Positions 14,548-23,268 are shown, numbered from the stretch's first letter. The stretch is DNA of 36,238 nucleotides from an uncultured Thiodictyon sp. (GCF_903828115.1 NZ_CAIKKU010000253.1:1-36238); one strand, 5' to 3'. The notes: generated from the sequence alone by a model not told the origin. Numbers and translations: made by a program.

Positions 14548-16977
14548 ATGCCAGACTCAGGCCGATCGCCCTCAGCCGACCAGGCCGTCATCCGCCTCAA
14601 AGACCGCCTGCTCAAGGGCTATCGCGCCCGCATCTGCGGCGAGTTGGTGCGCCCCGCGACCGCAGCCAGCTTGCTCGACCTGCCGCCGGACCTGGCCCCG
14701 GGCCTGCGCGAGGCCCTGACCGCCCGCGGCCTCCCCCAACTCTATGCCCACCAGCGCGAGGCCTTCGACCTGGCCCGCGCGGGCCGGCACCTGGTGGTCG
14801 CTACCCCCACCGCCTCCGGCAAGACCCTGTGCTACAACCTGCCGGTCCTGGACGCGGTGCTGCGCGGCGGCAAGAAGGCGCTGTATCTCTTTCCGACCAA
14901 GGCCCTGGCCCAGGACCAGGTGGCCGAGTTGATCGAACTGGGCCGGGCGCTCAAGGACGCGGGCGCGGACGGCGTGCGCGCCTACACCTTCGACGGCGAC
15001 ACCCCGGGCGATGCCCGCAAAGCGGTGCGCACCCGGGGCGATATCGTCGTCAGCAATCCGGACATGCTCCACCAGGCGATCCTGCCCCACCACACCAAGT
15101 GGGCCCAGTTCTTCGAGGGGCTGGCCTTTGTGGTGGTGGACGAGCTGCACAGCTACCGCGGGGTCTTCGGCTCCCATGTGGCCAATGTCTTCCGGCGGTT
15201 GAAGCGCGTCTGTCGCTTCTACGGGGTCAGTCCCACCTTCATCTTCACCTCGGCCACCATCGGCAACCCGGCAGAGTTGGCGGGGCGCCTGTGCGGCGAG
15301 ACGGTCACGGCCCTGATCGAGAGCGGTGCGCCCCAGGGGGAGCGTCACCTGCTGCTGTGGAACCCGCCGGTGATCAATCCGGATTTGGGTATCCGCGCGT
15401 CCGCCCGCTCCCAGACCACCCGCATCGCGCGGATGGCGGCCAAGGTCGGGCTCAAGGCGATCGTGTTTGCCCGCTCGCGGCTCATGGTGGAGGTCATCAC
15501 CAAGTACCTGAAGGATGTCTTCGACAAGGACCCACGCCACCCGCCGCGGGTGCTCGCCTACCGCGGCGGCTATCTGCCGAGCGAGCGGCGGGCGGCCGAG
15601 CAGGCGATGCGCGCCGGGCGGGTGGACCTGGTGGTCAGCACCTCGGCCCTGGAGCTGGGGATGGACATCGGCGCCCTGGATGTCGCGATCCTGAACGGCT
15701 ACCCGGGCACCGTGGCCGCCACCTGGCAGCGCCTGGGCCGGGCCGGGCGGCGGCTGCGGCCCTCGCTCGGCGTGCTGGTCGCCACCAGCGACCCGCTCGA
15801 CCAATACCTGGTGCGCCACCCGGAGTTCTTCTTCGGCGCCTCCCCGGAGCAGGCCCGCATCCACCCGGACCAACTCCTGATCCTGCTGGAGCAGGTGCGC
15901 TGTGCCGCCTTCGAGCTGCCCTTCCGGGACGGCGAGACCTTCGGGGCCGAGGACCTGGGCGAGATGCTGTCCTATCTGCGCGACGAGGGCGTGCTGCAAC
16001 GCCAGGGCGATCAGTGGTTTTGGGTGGCGGACAGCTACCCGGCCAACGCGGTCTCGCTGCGCTCGGTGGCGGAGGGCAACTTCGTGGTGATCGATACCAC
16101 CGGCGGCGCCCAGACCATCATCGCCGAGGTCGACTGGTCGAGCGCCCCCGGGACCCTCTATGTCGGCGCCATCTACATGATCCAGGCCCAGCCGTATCAA
16201 GTGGAACGCCTGGACTGGCCGGGGCGCAAGGCCTTCGTCACCCGCACCCAGGCGGACTATTACACCGACGCCATCGACTATACCCGGCTCAAGATCCTGG
16301 ACCGCTTCGAGGGGCGGGCGAGCGGGCAGGGGGCCACGGCCAACGGCGAGGTCCACCTGGTCCGCCGTTACCCCGGCTACAAGAAGATCCGCTACTACAG
16401 CCACGACAACATCGGCTACGGCAACATCGATCTGCCGGACCAGGAGATGCACACCACCGCCGTCTGGTGGCAGGCCGAGCCCAGCGCGCTGGAGTCGGCC
16501 CTGCCGGACCGCGCCCAGGCGATTGAGGGCTTCCTGGGCGCCGCCTATGCCCTGCACCATGTGGCGGCGCTGCGCTCCATGGCCGAGATCCACGACCTGG
16601 GCCGCGCCGTGGGCGACGGGCAGGGCACCTGGTTCGCGGTGACCGGCAACACCGGGCGCGGCCAACTGCGCGGGCCCGACAATGCGCCGGTGGACGGGGA
16701 GGGCGTCGACCGCTTCGAGCCGACGCTCTTTCTGTATGACAACTACCCGGGCGGGGTGGGGCTCTCGGCACCGCTCTACGACGCGGCCGAGGTGCTGGTG
16801 CGCGACGCCCGCGATCTGGTGGCCGGCTGCGGCTGCACCGGCGGCTGTCCGGCCTGTGTCGGACCTATCATGCCTGGGGATGAGGTCAGGGTGATTACGC
16901 CGCGGGAGGCGGCGCTGCGGGTGCTGGGGTTGTTGGAGGGGGGCGCGCCCGGGCTTGATCAGTGCGCAGCCGGTTGA
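14548..16977 (+). CDS. mrfA: MrfA/YprA-like DEAD/DEAH-box helicase with C-terminal DUF1998 zinc cluster
   Basis: 809 residues from the ATG at 14548; the frame is open further upstream but over the hairpin. The superfamily 2 helicase motifs are all present: Q-like LYAHQREAF, Walker A ATPTASGKT (85-93), DELH (198-201), SAT (235-237), and later VVSTSALELGMDIGALD and QRLGRAGRR. Near the C-terminus CGCTGGCPACVG supplies the four-Cys cluster of DUF1998. MrfA in Bacillus subtilis is a 3'-5' DNA helicase that, with the exonuclease MrfB, repairs mitomycin-type lesions. Here an MrfB-like gene lies 0.4 kb downstream, separated by an HTH gene. Confidence 0.85.
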   Translation: MPDSGRSPSADQAVIRLKDRLLKGYRARICGELVRPATAASLLDLPPDLAPGLREALTARGLPQLYAHQREAFDLARAGRHLVVATPTASGKTLCYNLPVLDAVLRGGKKALYLFPTKALAQDQVAELIELGRALKDAGADGVRAYTFDGDTPGDARKAVRTRGDIVVSNPDMLHQAILPHHTKWAQFFEGLAFVVVDELHSYRGVFGSHVANVFRRLKRVCRFYGVSPTFIFTSATIGNPAELAGRLCGETVTALIESGAPQGERHLLLWNPPVINPDLGIRASARSQTTRIARMAAKVGLKAIVFARSRLMVEVITKYLKDVFDKDPRHPPRVLAYRGGYLPSERRAAEQAMRAGRVDLVVSTSALELGMDIGALDVAILNGYPGTVAATWQRLGRAGRRLRPSLGVLVATSDPLDQYLVRHPEFFFGASPEQARIHPDQLLILLEQVRCAAFELPFRDGETFGAEDLGEMLSYLRDEGVLQRQGDQWFWVADSYPANAVSLRSVAEGNFVVIDTTGGAQTIIAEVDWSSAPGTLYVGAIYMIQAQPYQVERLDWPGRKAFVTRTQADYYTDAIDYTRLKILDRFEGRASGQGATANGEVHLVRRYPGYKKIRYYSHDNIGYGNIDLPDQEMHTTAVWWQAEPSALESALPDRAQAIEGFLGAAYALHHVAALRSMAEIHDLGRAVGDGQGTWFAVTGNTGRGQLRGPDNAPVDGEGVDRFEPTLFLYDNYPGGVGLSAPLYDAAEVLVRDARDLVAGCGCTGGCPACVGPIMPGDEVRVITPREAALRVLGLLEGGAPGLDQCAAG

Positions 16978-16985
16978 CTCCTGCT

Positions 16986-16994
16986 TGCTATTAT
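16986..16994 (+). promoter_or_regulatory. Extended -10 element before the HTH gene
   Basis: TGCTATTAT is a TGnTATTAT extended -10 box, 61 bp before the HTH gene start at 17055. A TTGACT lies only 9 bp upstream, too close to serve as -35. The stretch GGTTGACTCCTGCT also resembles the start of the PIN toxin promoter region. Confidence 0.3.
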
Positions 16995-17054
16995 CCGGCA
17001 AAGACGTATTGTCCGCCCTCATGTACACCGTCATCGCGGCTACGCAGAGCAGTC

Positions 17055-17369
17055 ATGCCATCGAATACGCAACCCCTGACCGATGAACAACTCCAGGCGT
17101 TTGAAACAGCACGCGACTTAGGCGATGACCTCCTGGAATCCATCGGCCAGATGAATGCGGGCCTGGGGACCCTGGTGTACTCGCCGATCATCGCCGCCCG
17201 CGAGCGTTGCGGCCTGTCGCAGGCACAATTCGCCGCACTCTTGGGGGTGTCGGTGCGCACGCTTCACGAGTGGGAGCAAGGTCGGCGTCAGCCGAGCGGC
17301 GCGGCCAAGACGCTGCTCAGGTTGGCGCAGCGGCATCCCGAGGTGCTGCGCGAATTGACCGAGGCCTGA
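17055..17369 (+). CDS. HigA-like helix-turn-helix antitoxin/regulator, no toxin partner
   Basis: 104 residues. The Cro/C1-type HTH is RERCGLSQAQFAALLGVSVR followed by TLHEWEQGRRQPSGAAKTLL, typical of HigA/NadS antitoxins, preceded by the usual SPIIAA segment. These normally follow a RelE/HigB toxin whose N-terminus often reads M-x-TV-x-E. Here only a 21-codon reading MYTVIAATQSSHAIEY (from 17021) lies upstream, so the toxin seems lost. The gene sits between the MrfA- and MrfB-like genes on the same strand and ends 24 bp before the latter. It could be a stranded antitoxin or a local regulator of the repair pair. Confidence 0.7.
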   Translation: MPSNTQPLTDEQLQAFETARDLGDDLLESIGQMNAGLGTLVYSPIIAARERCGLSQAQFAALLGVSVRTLHEWEQGRRQPSGAAKTLLRLAQRHPEVLRELTEA

Positions 17370-17393
17370 GGGTGGCGCAGAGGTCTCTTTATC

Positions 17394-18692
17394 ATGGGGT
17401 TTGAAGAGCGGCTCCGGCGTATCCGCGCCCCGGCGGCAGTCCCGGACGCCAATGCGGCGGTGTCGCCGCCTGACGGGCCCTCGCTCACCGAGCGGCTGCG
17501 ACGGATCTCGACCGGGCGGGTGACGCCCGCCCCGGTCGCGACCGGGACTCCCGACGAGTCCGCGCTCGCCGTGGCCCTGGGCGCCGCGCTCCTGTGCCCC
17601 GGGGTCCTTTGTCTGGAGCGGCGACTGGACCCGCGACTGCGGCACGGCCGGGTGCTGCTTGGGTCTTCCCATCGCCTCGTGCACCTGCCCTGGACCCCGG
17701 TTCCCCCTGTCGGGTGGATAAGCGCGGCGCATCCACCAACTGCGCAGCCATTGAGTCCGTGGCTCTGTCTCGACACCGAGACCAGCGGACTGGCCGGCGG
17801 CACCGGCACCTGGGCCTTTCTCACCGGCCTGCTGCGCCCCGACGGCGCCGGTTGGTGCCTGCGCCAATATCTGCTGACCCGCCTCGACGCGGAGTCGGCC
17901 TACCTGGAGCGGGTCGCCGCCGAACTGGCGCCGCCCGCGTGCCTCCTGACTTATAACGGCCGTACCTTTGACGCCCCACTGTTGGCCACCCGCTTCAGGC
18001 TCGCCGCCCGCCCGGACCCGCTGACCGCGCTCCCGCATCTCGACCTGCTGGCGCCGACACGCCGCGCCTTCGCCCGCGCCTGGCCCGACTGCCGGCTCGC
18101 CACCGCCGAGTCGCGCCTGCTCGGGGTGCACCGCGACGGCGACCTTCCCGGGTCCGCCGCCCCGGCCGCCTGGCTCGGTTGGCTGCGGCGCGGGGAGACC
18201 GGCCCGTTGGCCGCCTGCCTTCGTCACAACCGGGCGGATCTACTCTCCCTGGCCGGTCTGCTCCCGGTCCTGGATGCCGTCTACCGTGATCCGGCCGCCT
18301 TCGGCGCCGACTGCCGGGCGGTCGCCGCCGCCCACCTGGCCCACGGCGACCAACCGCTGGCCCTGCGCATCCTGACCGCCAACCGGCGCGGCCTGGACGC
18401 CCCGGGCCTGCATGACCTGGCGCGGCTGCATCGCCGTGCCGGTGACTGGGGGTCGGCGCTCGGCATCTGGCAGGATTTGGCGGCGCGTGGCGACTTGCAG
18501 GCCCGCGCCGCCCTGGCGCGCTTCTACGAGCATCGCGGCGGCGATCTCGCCCGTGCCATGGAATTTACCGTGACCCTGCCGCCGGGGCCGGAACGGGAGC
18601 GCCGCCGCGACCGTCTGCGGGCCAAACTCCAGCGCGGCGGGGGCGGGCAGCAGATTGAATTGTCGATTGACATCCGCCATGACGGCGTTTAA
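17394..18692 (+). CDS. mrfB: MrfB/YprB-like DEDD-family exonuclease with TPR region
   Basis: 432 residues. An RNase H-like 3'-5' exonuclease domain at about 122-295 shows the DEDD residues: LDTETSGLAGGTG (Asp127, Glu129), YNGRTFDAPLL (Asp193), and HNRADLLSL (His278, Asp282). The N-terminal 120 residues contain the ERLRRI motif twice. The C-terminal 130 residues form TPR-like helical pairs (LHDLARLHRRAGDWGSALGI), as in YprB. MrfB degrades DNA at lesions opened by MrfA. The start at 17394 has a loosely placed AGAGG upstream. Linked to the MrfA-like gene by strand and proximity. Confidence 0.8.
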   Translation: MGFEERLRRIRAPAAVPDANAAVSPPDGPSLTERLRRISTGRVTPAPVATGTPDESALAVALGAALLCPGVLCLERRLDPRLRHGRVLLGSSHRLVHLPWTPVPPVGWISAAHPPTAQPLSPWLCLDTETSGLAGGTGTWAFLTGLLRPDGAGWCLRQYLLTRLDAESAYLERVAAELAPPACLLTYNGRTFDAPLLATRFRLAARPDPLTALPHLDLLAPTRRAFARAWPDCRLATAESRLLGVHRDGDLPGSAAPAAWLGWLRRGETGPLAACLRHNRADLLSLAGLLPVLDAVYRDPAAFGADCRAVAAAHLAHGDQPLALRILTANRRGLDAPGLHDLARLHRRAGDWGSALGIWQDLAARGDLQARAALARFYEHRGGDLARAMEFTVTLPPGPERERRRDRLRAKLQRGGGGQQIELSIDIRHDGV

Positions 18693-18729
18693 CTCCCCCG
18701 GTGGAGAGCGGTCCCCCACGACTGAATTC

Positions 18730-18738
18730 TGATATACT
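18730..18738 (+). promoter_or_regulatory. Extended -10 promoter for the carbamoyltransferase gene
   Basis: TGATATACT matches TGnTATACT closely. No good -35 is seen, as is common for extended -10 promoters. The leader would be about 120 nt and includes a perfect inverted repeat, GTCGGCCG (18791-18798) with CGGCCGAC (18821-18828), close to the ribosome site GGAG at about 18852. Confidence 0.45.
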
Positions 18739-18863
18739 TTATCCACGTCTAGCCGAATGTTTTTGGTTGTGCATTCGCGGCGGGCGTTGCGTCGGCCGAG
18801 CGTCATTAACCCACAGGCGACGGCCGACCCACGCGGCCCCCGCCACCTCCGGAGTCAGCGCGA

Positions 18864-20702
18864 ATGAACATCCTGGGCATCTCCGCCTATTACCATGACA
18901 GTGCCGTCGCCCTGGTGCAGTCCGGCACCATCGTGGCCGCCGCCCAGGAGGAGCGCTTCTCCCGCAAGAAGCACGATGCGCGCTTTCCCCGCCATGCGCT
19001 AGGGTACTGCCTCGACGCGGCCGGTCTGAGCCTGGCCGACATCGATGACGTGGTGTTCTACGACAAGCCGCTGGTCAAATTCGAGCGCCTGCTGGAAACC
19101 TATCTGGCTTACGCTCCCCATGGCCTGCGCTCGTTCATGGCGGCAATGCCGGTGTGGCTGAAGGAAAAGCTCTATCTCAAGAGCACCCTGAAGCAGGAAC
19201 TCGCCGCGCTCGGCGGCATCGCCGAAAAGGACCTGCCACCGCTGCTGTTTGCGCAACATCACCAATCACATGCCGCCTCGGCCTTCTACCCGAGCCCGTT
19301 CGAGGAGGCGGCGGTGCTGTGCCTCGACGGGGTCGGGGAATGGGCGACGACCACGGTGTGGCGCGGCCGGGGCAATCGGCTCGAGCCGCTCTGGGAGATC
19401 GACTTTCCCCATTCGTTGGGTCTGCTCTACTCCGCCTTTACCTACTATACCGGATTCAAGGTCAATTCCGGAGAGTACAAGCTGATGGGCCTGGCCCCCT
19501 ATGGCGAGCCCAGGTATGTCGACCTCATCCTGCATCATCTCATCGACCTTAAGGACGACGGCACCTTCCGGCTGGATATGCAGTATTTCAACTACTGCAC
19601 CGGCCTTACCATGACGAACAAGCGGTTCGATCGGCTGTTCGGGGGTGCTCCACGGACGGCCGAGACCGACCTCACGCAGCGCGAGATGGATATCGCCGCG
19701 TCGATTCAGAAGGTGACGGAGGAGGTCGTCCTGCGTCTGGGCAAGACCATCCGCCAAGAGACCGGGATTGAGCGTCTCTGCCTGGCCGGCGGCGTCGCCT
19801 TGAACTGCGTGGCCAATGGTGAACTGTTGCGTTCCGGGGTCTTCAAGGACATCTGGATTCAGCCCGCCGCGGGCGATGCCGGCGGTGCCTTGGGGGCCGC
19901 CCTGGTGGCGTGGTACGACAAATACGACCGCCCGCGCCCGCTGACCGGCAGCGATTGCATGTCCGGGTCCTATTTGGGGCCGGACTATCCGGCCGATGAG
20001 ATCCGCCGCCAACTCGAGGCCGCCGGCGCGTGCTATGAGGAACTCGACGAAGTGACGCTGGTAGAGCGCGTTGCCGACCTCCTGGCCGCTCAGCAGGTCG
20101 TCGGCTGGCACCAAGGGCGCATGGAATTCGGACCCCGGGCCCTGGGTGCGCGCTCCATCCTGGGAGACCCGCGTGCCCCCAAGATGCAGTCGGTCATGAA
20201 CCTCAAGATCAAGTACCGTGAGTCCTTCCGGCCCTTTGCCCCCTCGGTGCTGGCCGAACGGGTCGGGGAGTATTTCGAGTTGGACCGCCCCAGCCCCTAT
20301 ATGCTGCTGGTCGCACCCGTCACCGAGCAACTGCGCATTGCCATGACGCCGGAGCAGGAGCGGCTCTTCGGCATCGACCGGCTCAATGTGCCGCGTTCGC
20401 GCCTTCCCGCGATCACCCATGTCGACTATTCCGCGCGCATCCAAACGGTGCATCGCGAGACCAATCCGCGCTACCATGCGCTGCTGACCCGTTTCAATGA
20501 CAAGACGGGGTGCGCCGTCCTGGTCAATACGTCCTTCAACGTGCGCGGGGAACCCGTGGTCTGTACCCCGGCCGATGCTTACCGCTGCTTCATGCGCACC
20601 GGCATGGATTATCTGGCGGTCGGGAATTTCCTGCTCGCCAAGACCAGCCAGCCGGCACCGGTCGGAGACGACTCCTGGAAGCAAGAGTTCGCGCTGGACT
20701 GA
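18864..20702 (+). CDS. NodU/CmcH-family carbamoyltransferase
   Basis: 612 residues, the full family length. The N-terminal Kae1-like domain starts MNILGISAYYHDSAVALVQS and carries HHQSHAASAFYPSPF, the metal-binding His motif that makes carbamoyl-adenylate. LCLDGVGEWAT and LAGGVALNCVANG are the nucleotide-binding loops. The C-terminal YrdC-like domain (WHQGRMEFGPRALGARSIL, then NTSFNVRGEPVVC) transfers carbamoyl from carbamoyl phosphate to a hydroxyl acceptor. The acceptor cannot be read from sequence; sugars of surface glycans are common. The usual partners SxtJ and DUF5989 are absent. GGAG lies 9 nt before the ATG. Confidence 0.9.
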   Translation: MNILGISAYYHDSAVALVQSGTIVAAAQEERFSRKKHDARFPRHALGYCLDAAGLSLADIDDVVFYDKPLVKFERLLETYLAYAPHGLRSFMAAMPVWLKEKLYLKSTLKQELAALGGIAEKDLPPLLFAQHHQSHAASAFYPSPFEEAAVLCLDGVGEWATTTVWRGRGNRLEPLWEIDFPHSLGLLYSAFTYYTGFKVNSGEYKLMGLAPYGEPRYVDLILHHLIDLKDDGTFRLDMQYFNYCTGLTMTNKRFDRLFGGAPRTAETDLTQREMDIAASIQKVTEEVVLRLGKTIRQETGIERLCLAGGVALNCVANGELLRSGVFKDIWIQPAAGDAGGALGAALVAWYDKYDRPRPLTGSDCMSGSYLGPDYPADEIRRQLEAAGACYEELDEVTLVERVADLLAAQQVVGWHQGRMEFGPRALGARSILGDPRAPKMQSVMNLKIKYRESFRPFAPSVLAERVGEYFELDRPSPYMLLVAPVTEQLRIAMTPEQERLFGIDRLNVPRSRLPAITHVDYSARIQTVHRETNPRYHALLTRFNDKTGCAVLVNTSFNVRGEPVVCTPADAYRCFMRTGMDYLAVGNFLLAKTSQPAPVGDDSWKQEFALD

Positions 20703-20726
20703 GTGATTGAACTGGAGGGTCAGGAC

Positions 20727-21032
20727 GTGGCCATCGCCTCGCAGAAACGCCAGGCGCTGGACCGCAATAGCCTGCGGGTCGGCGATCGGGTGGGTTTCAA
20801 GGATCGCCAAGGCCAGGAGCGGTTCGGCCAGGTGGTGAAGCTCAATCCCAAGTCCGCGTCGGTGCAGGTCGATGCGCTGCGCTGGCGGGTGGGCTACGCG
20901 CTCCTGCTGCCGGTGATCGATGGCGCTTTGGGTGATGCGACTTACGCGTTGCCGGGGCAGTGGGTCGCGATCACCGGGGAGGAGACTTCGCCTTTCGATA
21001 CCGACGGCGAAGATGATAGTGAGGTTACCTGA
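20727..21032 (+). CDS. Small protein of unknown function, possible SH3/KOW-like barrel
   Basis: The GTG at 20727 is chosen because GGAGGG ends 7 nt upstream; the frame opens at 20703. The product is 101 residues. The core SLRVGDRVGFKDRQGQERFG, then QVVKLNPKSASVQVD, alternates strands and turns like a KOW or SH3-type barrel. It ends in an acidic tail (EETSPFDTDGEDDSEVT). It follows the carbamoyltransferase by 24 bp and is probably cotranscribed. I do not recognise a family, and no catalytic residues stand out. Confidence 0.6.
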   Translation: MAIASQKRQALDRNSLRVGDRVGFKDRQGQERFGQVVKLNPKSASVQVDALRWRVGYALLLPVIDGALGDATYALPGQWVAITGEETSPFDTDGEDDSEVT

Positions 21033-21075
21033 CGGGGGAGTCTTGGTAACGAGTCGAGCACACGTCAAAAGCGAT

Positions 21076-21241
<166 letters not shown>

Positions 21242-21248
21242 CCGTTCT

Positions 21249-21791
21249 TTATTCGACCGGCACATAGTAGATCCAGGCATCCTGATCCACCTTGAGGTCG
21301 ATCAAGCTCTGGTTGCGCACGTCCAGATGCACATAGACCGGGGTGCCGGCGGCGAGCACGATACCGTAGCCGCTCGGGAAGCTCAGGTTGGTGGTGGTGA
21401 CGTTGGAGCCCAGGTAGGTGTTGCCGTGGTCGGCTCCGTAGACATAGAGCGCGGGGCCCATGTATTTCATGCGGAAGATGCAGCCGCTGCCGTCGGAGTC
21501 CCCGCAATTGTACATTTCCTTGCGGGTACTGATCTCCAGGTCCACATAGAGTGCCACGTCGGCCTGCTCCGCCGCCGAGACGCTGACGATCGCCACCTTG
21601 GTCTTCGGCACCCAGACCCCGGCTTTGTCCACATGGCAGGTGGTCCCGCGCAGGCATAGTCCGGTGGTGGCCCTGATCACCGCCGTGTTGAGCGGCTGGA
21701 TCGCGGGTGCGGCGGCGACCGGACCCGCGAGGCTGGCGAGCAGTAGCGGGACTAGGGATAGGGCCGCGGCGGGCGGGCGTGGCTGATACAT
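21249..21791 (-). CDS. Secreted protein of unknown function
   Basis: 180 residues from the ATG at 21791; GAGGAA lies about 12 nt upstream. A signal peptide covers residues 1-27 (AAALSLVPLLLASLAGPVAA). The mature protein is beta-rich: AVIRATTGLCLRGTTCHVDK, KVAIVSVSAAEQADVALYVD, and near the end AAGTPVYVHLDVRNQ. Four Cys residues (two in the CLRGTTC segment, two in NCGDSDGSGC) could form two disulfides in the periplasm. No family is recognised. It is the last gene on this strand before the repeat element and has no partner in the same operon. Confidence 0.6.
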   Translation of the reverse strand: MYQPRPPAAALSLVPLLLASLAGPVAAAPAIQPLNTAVIRATTGLCLRGTTCHVDKAGVWVPKTKVAIVSVSAAEQADVALYVDLEISTRKEMYNCGDSDGSGCIFRMKYMGPALYVYGADHGNTYLGSNVTTTNLSFPSGYGIVLAAGTPVYVHLDVRNQSLIDLKVDQDAWIYYVPVE

Positions 21792-21861
21792 TCTATGTGG
21801 TTTCCTCGTGGGTCCTGTGCGATGGGCCGCAGCGGACACTATTGAATCCAAAAAGAGTATT

Positions 21862-22002
21862 TGGCCGCAAATGAACGCAAATAAGCGCAAATAAACCTGC
21901 TGGTTAGCATTGTCGCGTGTGTCACCCCGACGGTGAACATTCGGTAAAGGCCACGTCTCTGATTATTGGCGTTAATTTGCGTTCATTTGCGGCTAAACTG
22001 CT
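21862..22002. repeat. Inverted pair of GCCGCAAATGAACGC repeats
   Basis: GGCCGCAAATGAACGCAAAT at 21863-21882 (with AAGCGCAAATAAAC after it) is opposed by GCGTTAATTTGCGTTCATTT and GCGGC at about 21969-21993. The arms are about 25 bp, AT-richer than the surroundings, and enclose about 80 bp. Similar CCGCAGATGAACGC repeats occur between genes in many proteobacteria. Confidence 0.6.
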
Positions 22003-22031
22003 TTTTTCTGGTTGAATGATCGGGTTGCTGT

Positions 22032-22637
22032 TCAGCTGACCCTTTGCGGGGCCTCGCACTCGCACAGGGTGGCATGGGGTGTGACCTCGAGCCACACCGA
22101 TTCGCCATTCTTGCGCTTGAGGTTGAGCACGGTGTCACGCGCCAGGCCCTGGATGTGTCGCGTAATAACGTCCATGACCCAGCCGTGGGTGATCACCAGA
22201 ATGCGGTCGGTGGAGTGCTCACTGGCGATGTCGTCCAGGGCCGCCAGGACCCGGTCCGCGAAATGATCGAGCGATTCGCCTTCGTCGAAATGGCAGCCGG
22301 GATTGCGCCGCTGGATCTCCTCGTGGAGGCCGGGGTGGGTGAGCGACAGTTCGCTCTTGGGCATCCCCTGAATCAGGCCGAAGTGGCGCTCCTTCAGGCC
22401 CTCATAAGCGTCCGGGGCCGGCAGTCCCCAGACTTGGGCGATGATCTCCGCGGTCTCCGCGGACCGGCGCAGCGGGCTGGTGCAGACCCGGGAAAAGCCA
22501 AAGGTTGCCAGGGTTTCCGCCAGTTCCAGGGCCTGCCGTCGGCCGGTGTCGTTCATCGGCACATCGATCCAGCCCTGGAGAATTTGGGCGATATTCCAAT
22601 CGGTTTCGCCATGCCGGGTCACGCAGAGCTTTGTCAT
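22032..22637 (-). CDS. Histidine phosphatase (phosphoglycerate mutase-like)
   Basis: 201 residues with the full active site of the superfamily: phosphohistidine His9 in TRHGETDWN, Arg58 in SPLRRSAET, Glu83 in KERHFG and the second His151 in VITHGW. The length and the EGLKERHFGLIQG segment fit small-molecule phosphatases (GpmB/CobC-like) and not the cofactor-dependent mutase. The substrate cannot be read from sequence. It stands 157 bp downstream of ygfX on the same strand, so it may be read from the same transcript or its own promoter. Confidence 0.85.
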   Translation of the reverse strand: MTKLCVTRHGETDWNIAQILQGWIDVPMNDTGRRQALELAETLATFGFSRVCTSPLRRSAETAEIIAQVWGLPAPDAYEGLKERHFGLIQGMPKSELSLTHPGLHEEIQRRNPGCHFDEGESLDHFADRVLAALDDIASEHSTDRILVITHGWVMDVITRHIQGLARDTVLNLKRKNGESVWLEVTPHATLCECEAPQRVS

Positions 22638-22794
22638 CTTGTTCCCAAGGCCCCAAGACTGGCAAAATCGTCGTCAATCTTGCGGATGAAAGTGATTTGA
22701 TCCGGGATTATGCCACTTTTCGCCGATCCTGTTCGGCGTCCTGGGTGCAGAGGGTTTCACCGGCCCGAACGGCTTCATTCTGGCGCTCGGTCTC

Positions 22795-23268
22795 CTATGC
22801 TGCGTGTTCGACCTGATCTATATCGCGATGCTGGCCGGTCCCTTCGATCCGCAGGCGTTGCCGCAACCGGCGCAGTTGTTCGCGGTCCAGGGCATCGGCG
22901 AAGAGTGGGAGCGCCCAGCGGCGAACATAGCCGCGGCGCAGGTTCAGTACCACCAGCGGAACGCTGACGAAGGTCGATGGGGCCAGGCGGGCCTCGGTTT
23001 CGGTCCCGGAGAGCAAGACGATGGTCCAGGTGCCGTCGGCCTGCCAGGTGGCCGCGCGGATGGACCAGGGCGCGCGGCCCAGGACCCGGACATAGAACTG
23101 ATAGGTGAGGCTCAGGCCGACCGGGATCAGCAGCAGCAGCCAGGCGGCCCCGGGCAGTGCGAGGATGGCGGCGGCGGCCAGCAGATGGGTGAGTGCGACG
23201 AAGGCGGCGAGTCGCCGGGAGAAGCGGGGTTGGATCAGGAGCGGCGGTTGTTCACGATGGGAGGCCAT
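22795..23268 (-). CDS. ygfX: YgfX-like membrane protein
   Basis: 157 residues. Two hydrophobic segments at about 20-58 (LAAFVALTHLLAAAAILALP, AAWLLLLIPVGLSLTY) are followed by a cytoplasmic beta-rich domain with W-x-I-R, TWTIVLLSGTETEARLAPST and RRWALPLFADALD, the YgfX/CptA (PF07254) layout. In E. coli ygfX is next to sdhE (ygfY) and was proposed as a membrane-associated toxin affecting cell division proteins; that role is disputed. Here it also follows sdhE, at the end of the succinate dehydrogenase group, with a dispersed repeat between them. Confidence 0.72.
   Translation of the reverse strand: MASHREQPPLLIQPRFSRRLAAFVALTHLLAAAAILALPGAAWLLLLIPVGLSLTYQFYVRVLGRAPWSIRAATWQADGTWTIVLLSGTETEARLAPSTFVSVPLVVLNLRRGYVRRWALPLFADALDREQLRRLRQRLRIEGTGQHRDIDQVEHAA

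Noticed and set aside
16974..16994. Standard -35/-10 promoter TTGACT/TATTAT before the HTH gene
   Set aside because: The spacing is only 9 bp; kept only as an extended -10 candidate.
14572..17034. Long antisense open frame (about 820 codons) opposite the MrfA-like gene
   Set aside because: A GC-rich shadow frame: composition is Gly/Ala/Arg/Gln-heavy, with no domain motifs, while the plus strand carries all helicase motifs.
22710..22850. Plus-strand reading with membrane-like sequence (ILFGVLGAEGF... FILALGLLCCVFDLIYIAML) overlapping the ygfX end
   Set aside because: No start codon with a ribosome site; most of the longer frame is antisense to ygfX and turns into low-complexity Gly/Gln sequence. 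It could be debris but cannot be supported as a gene.
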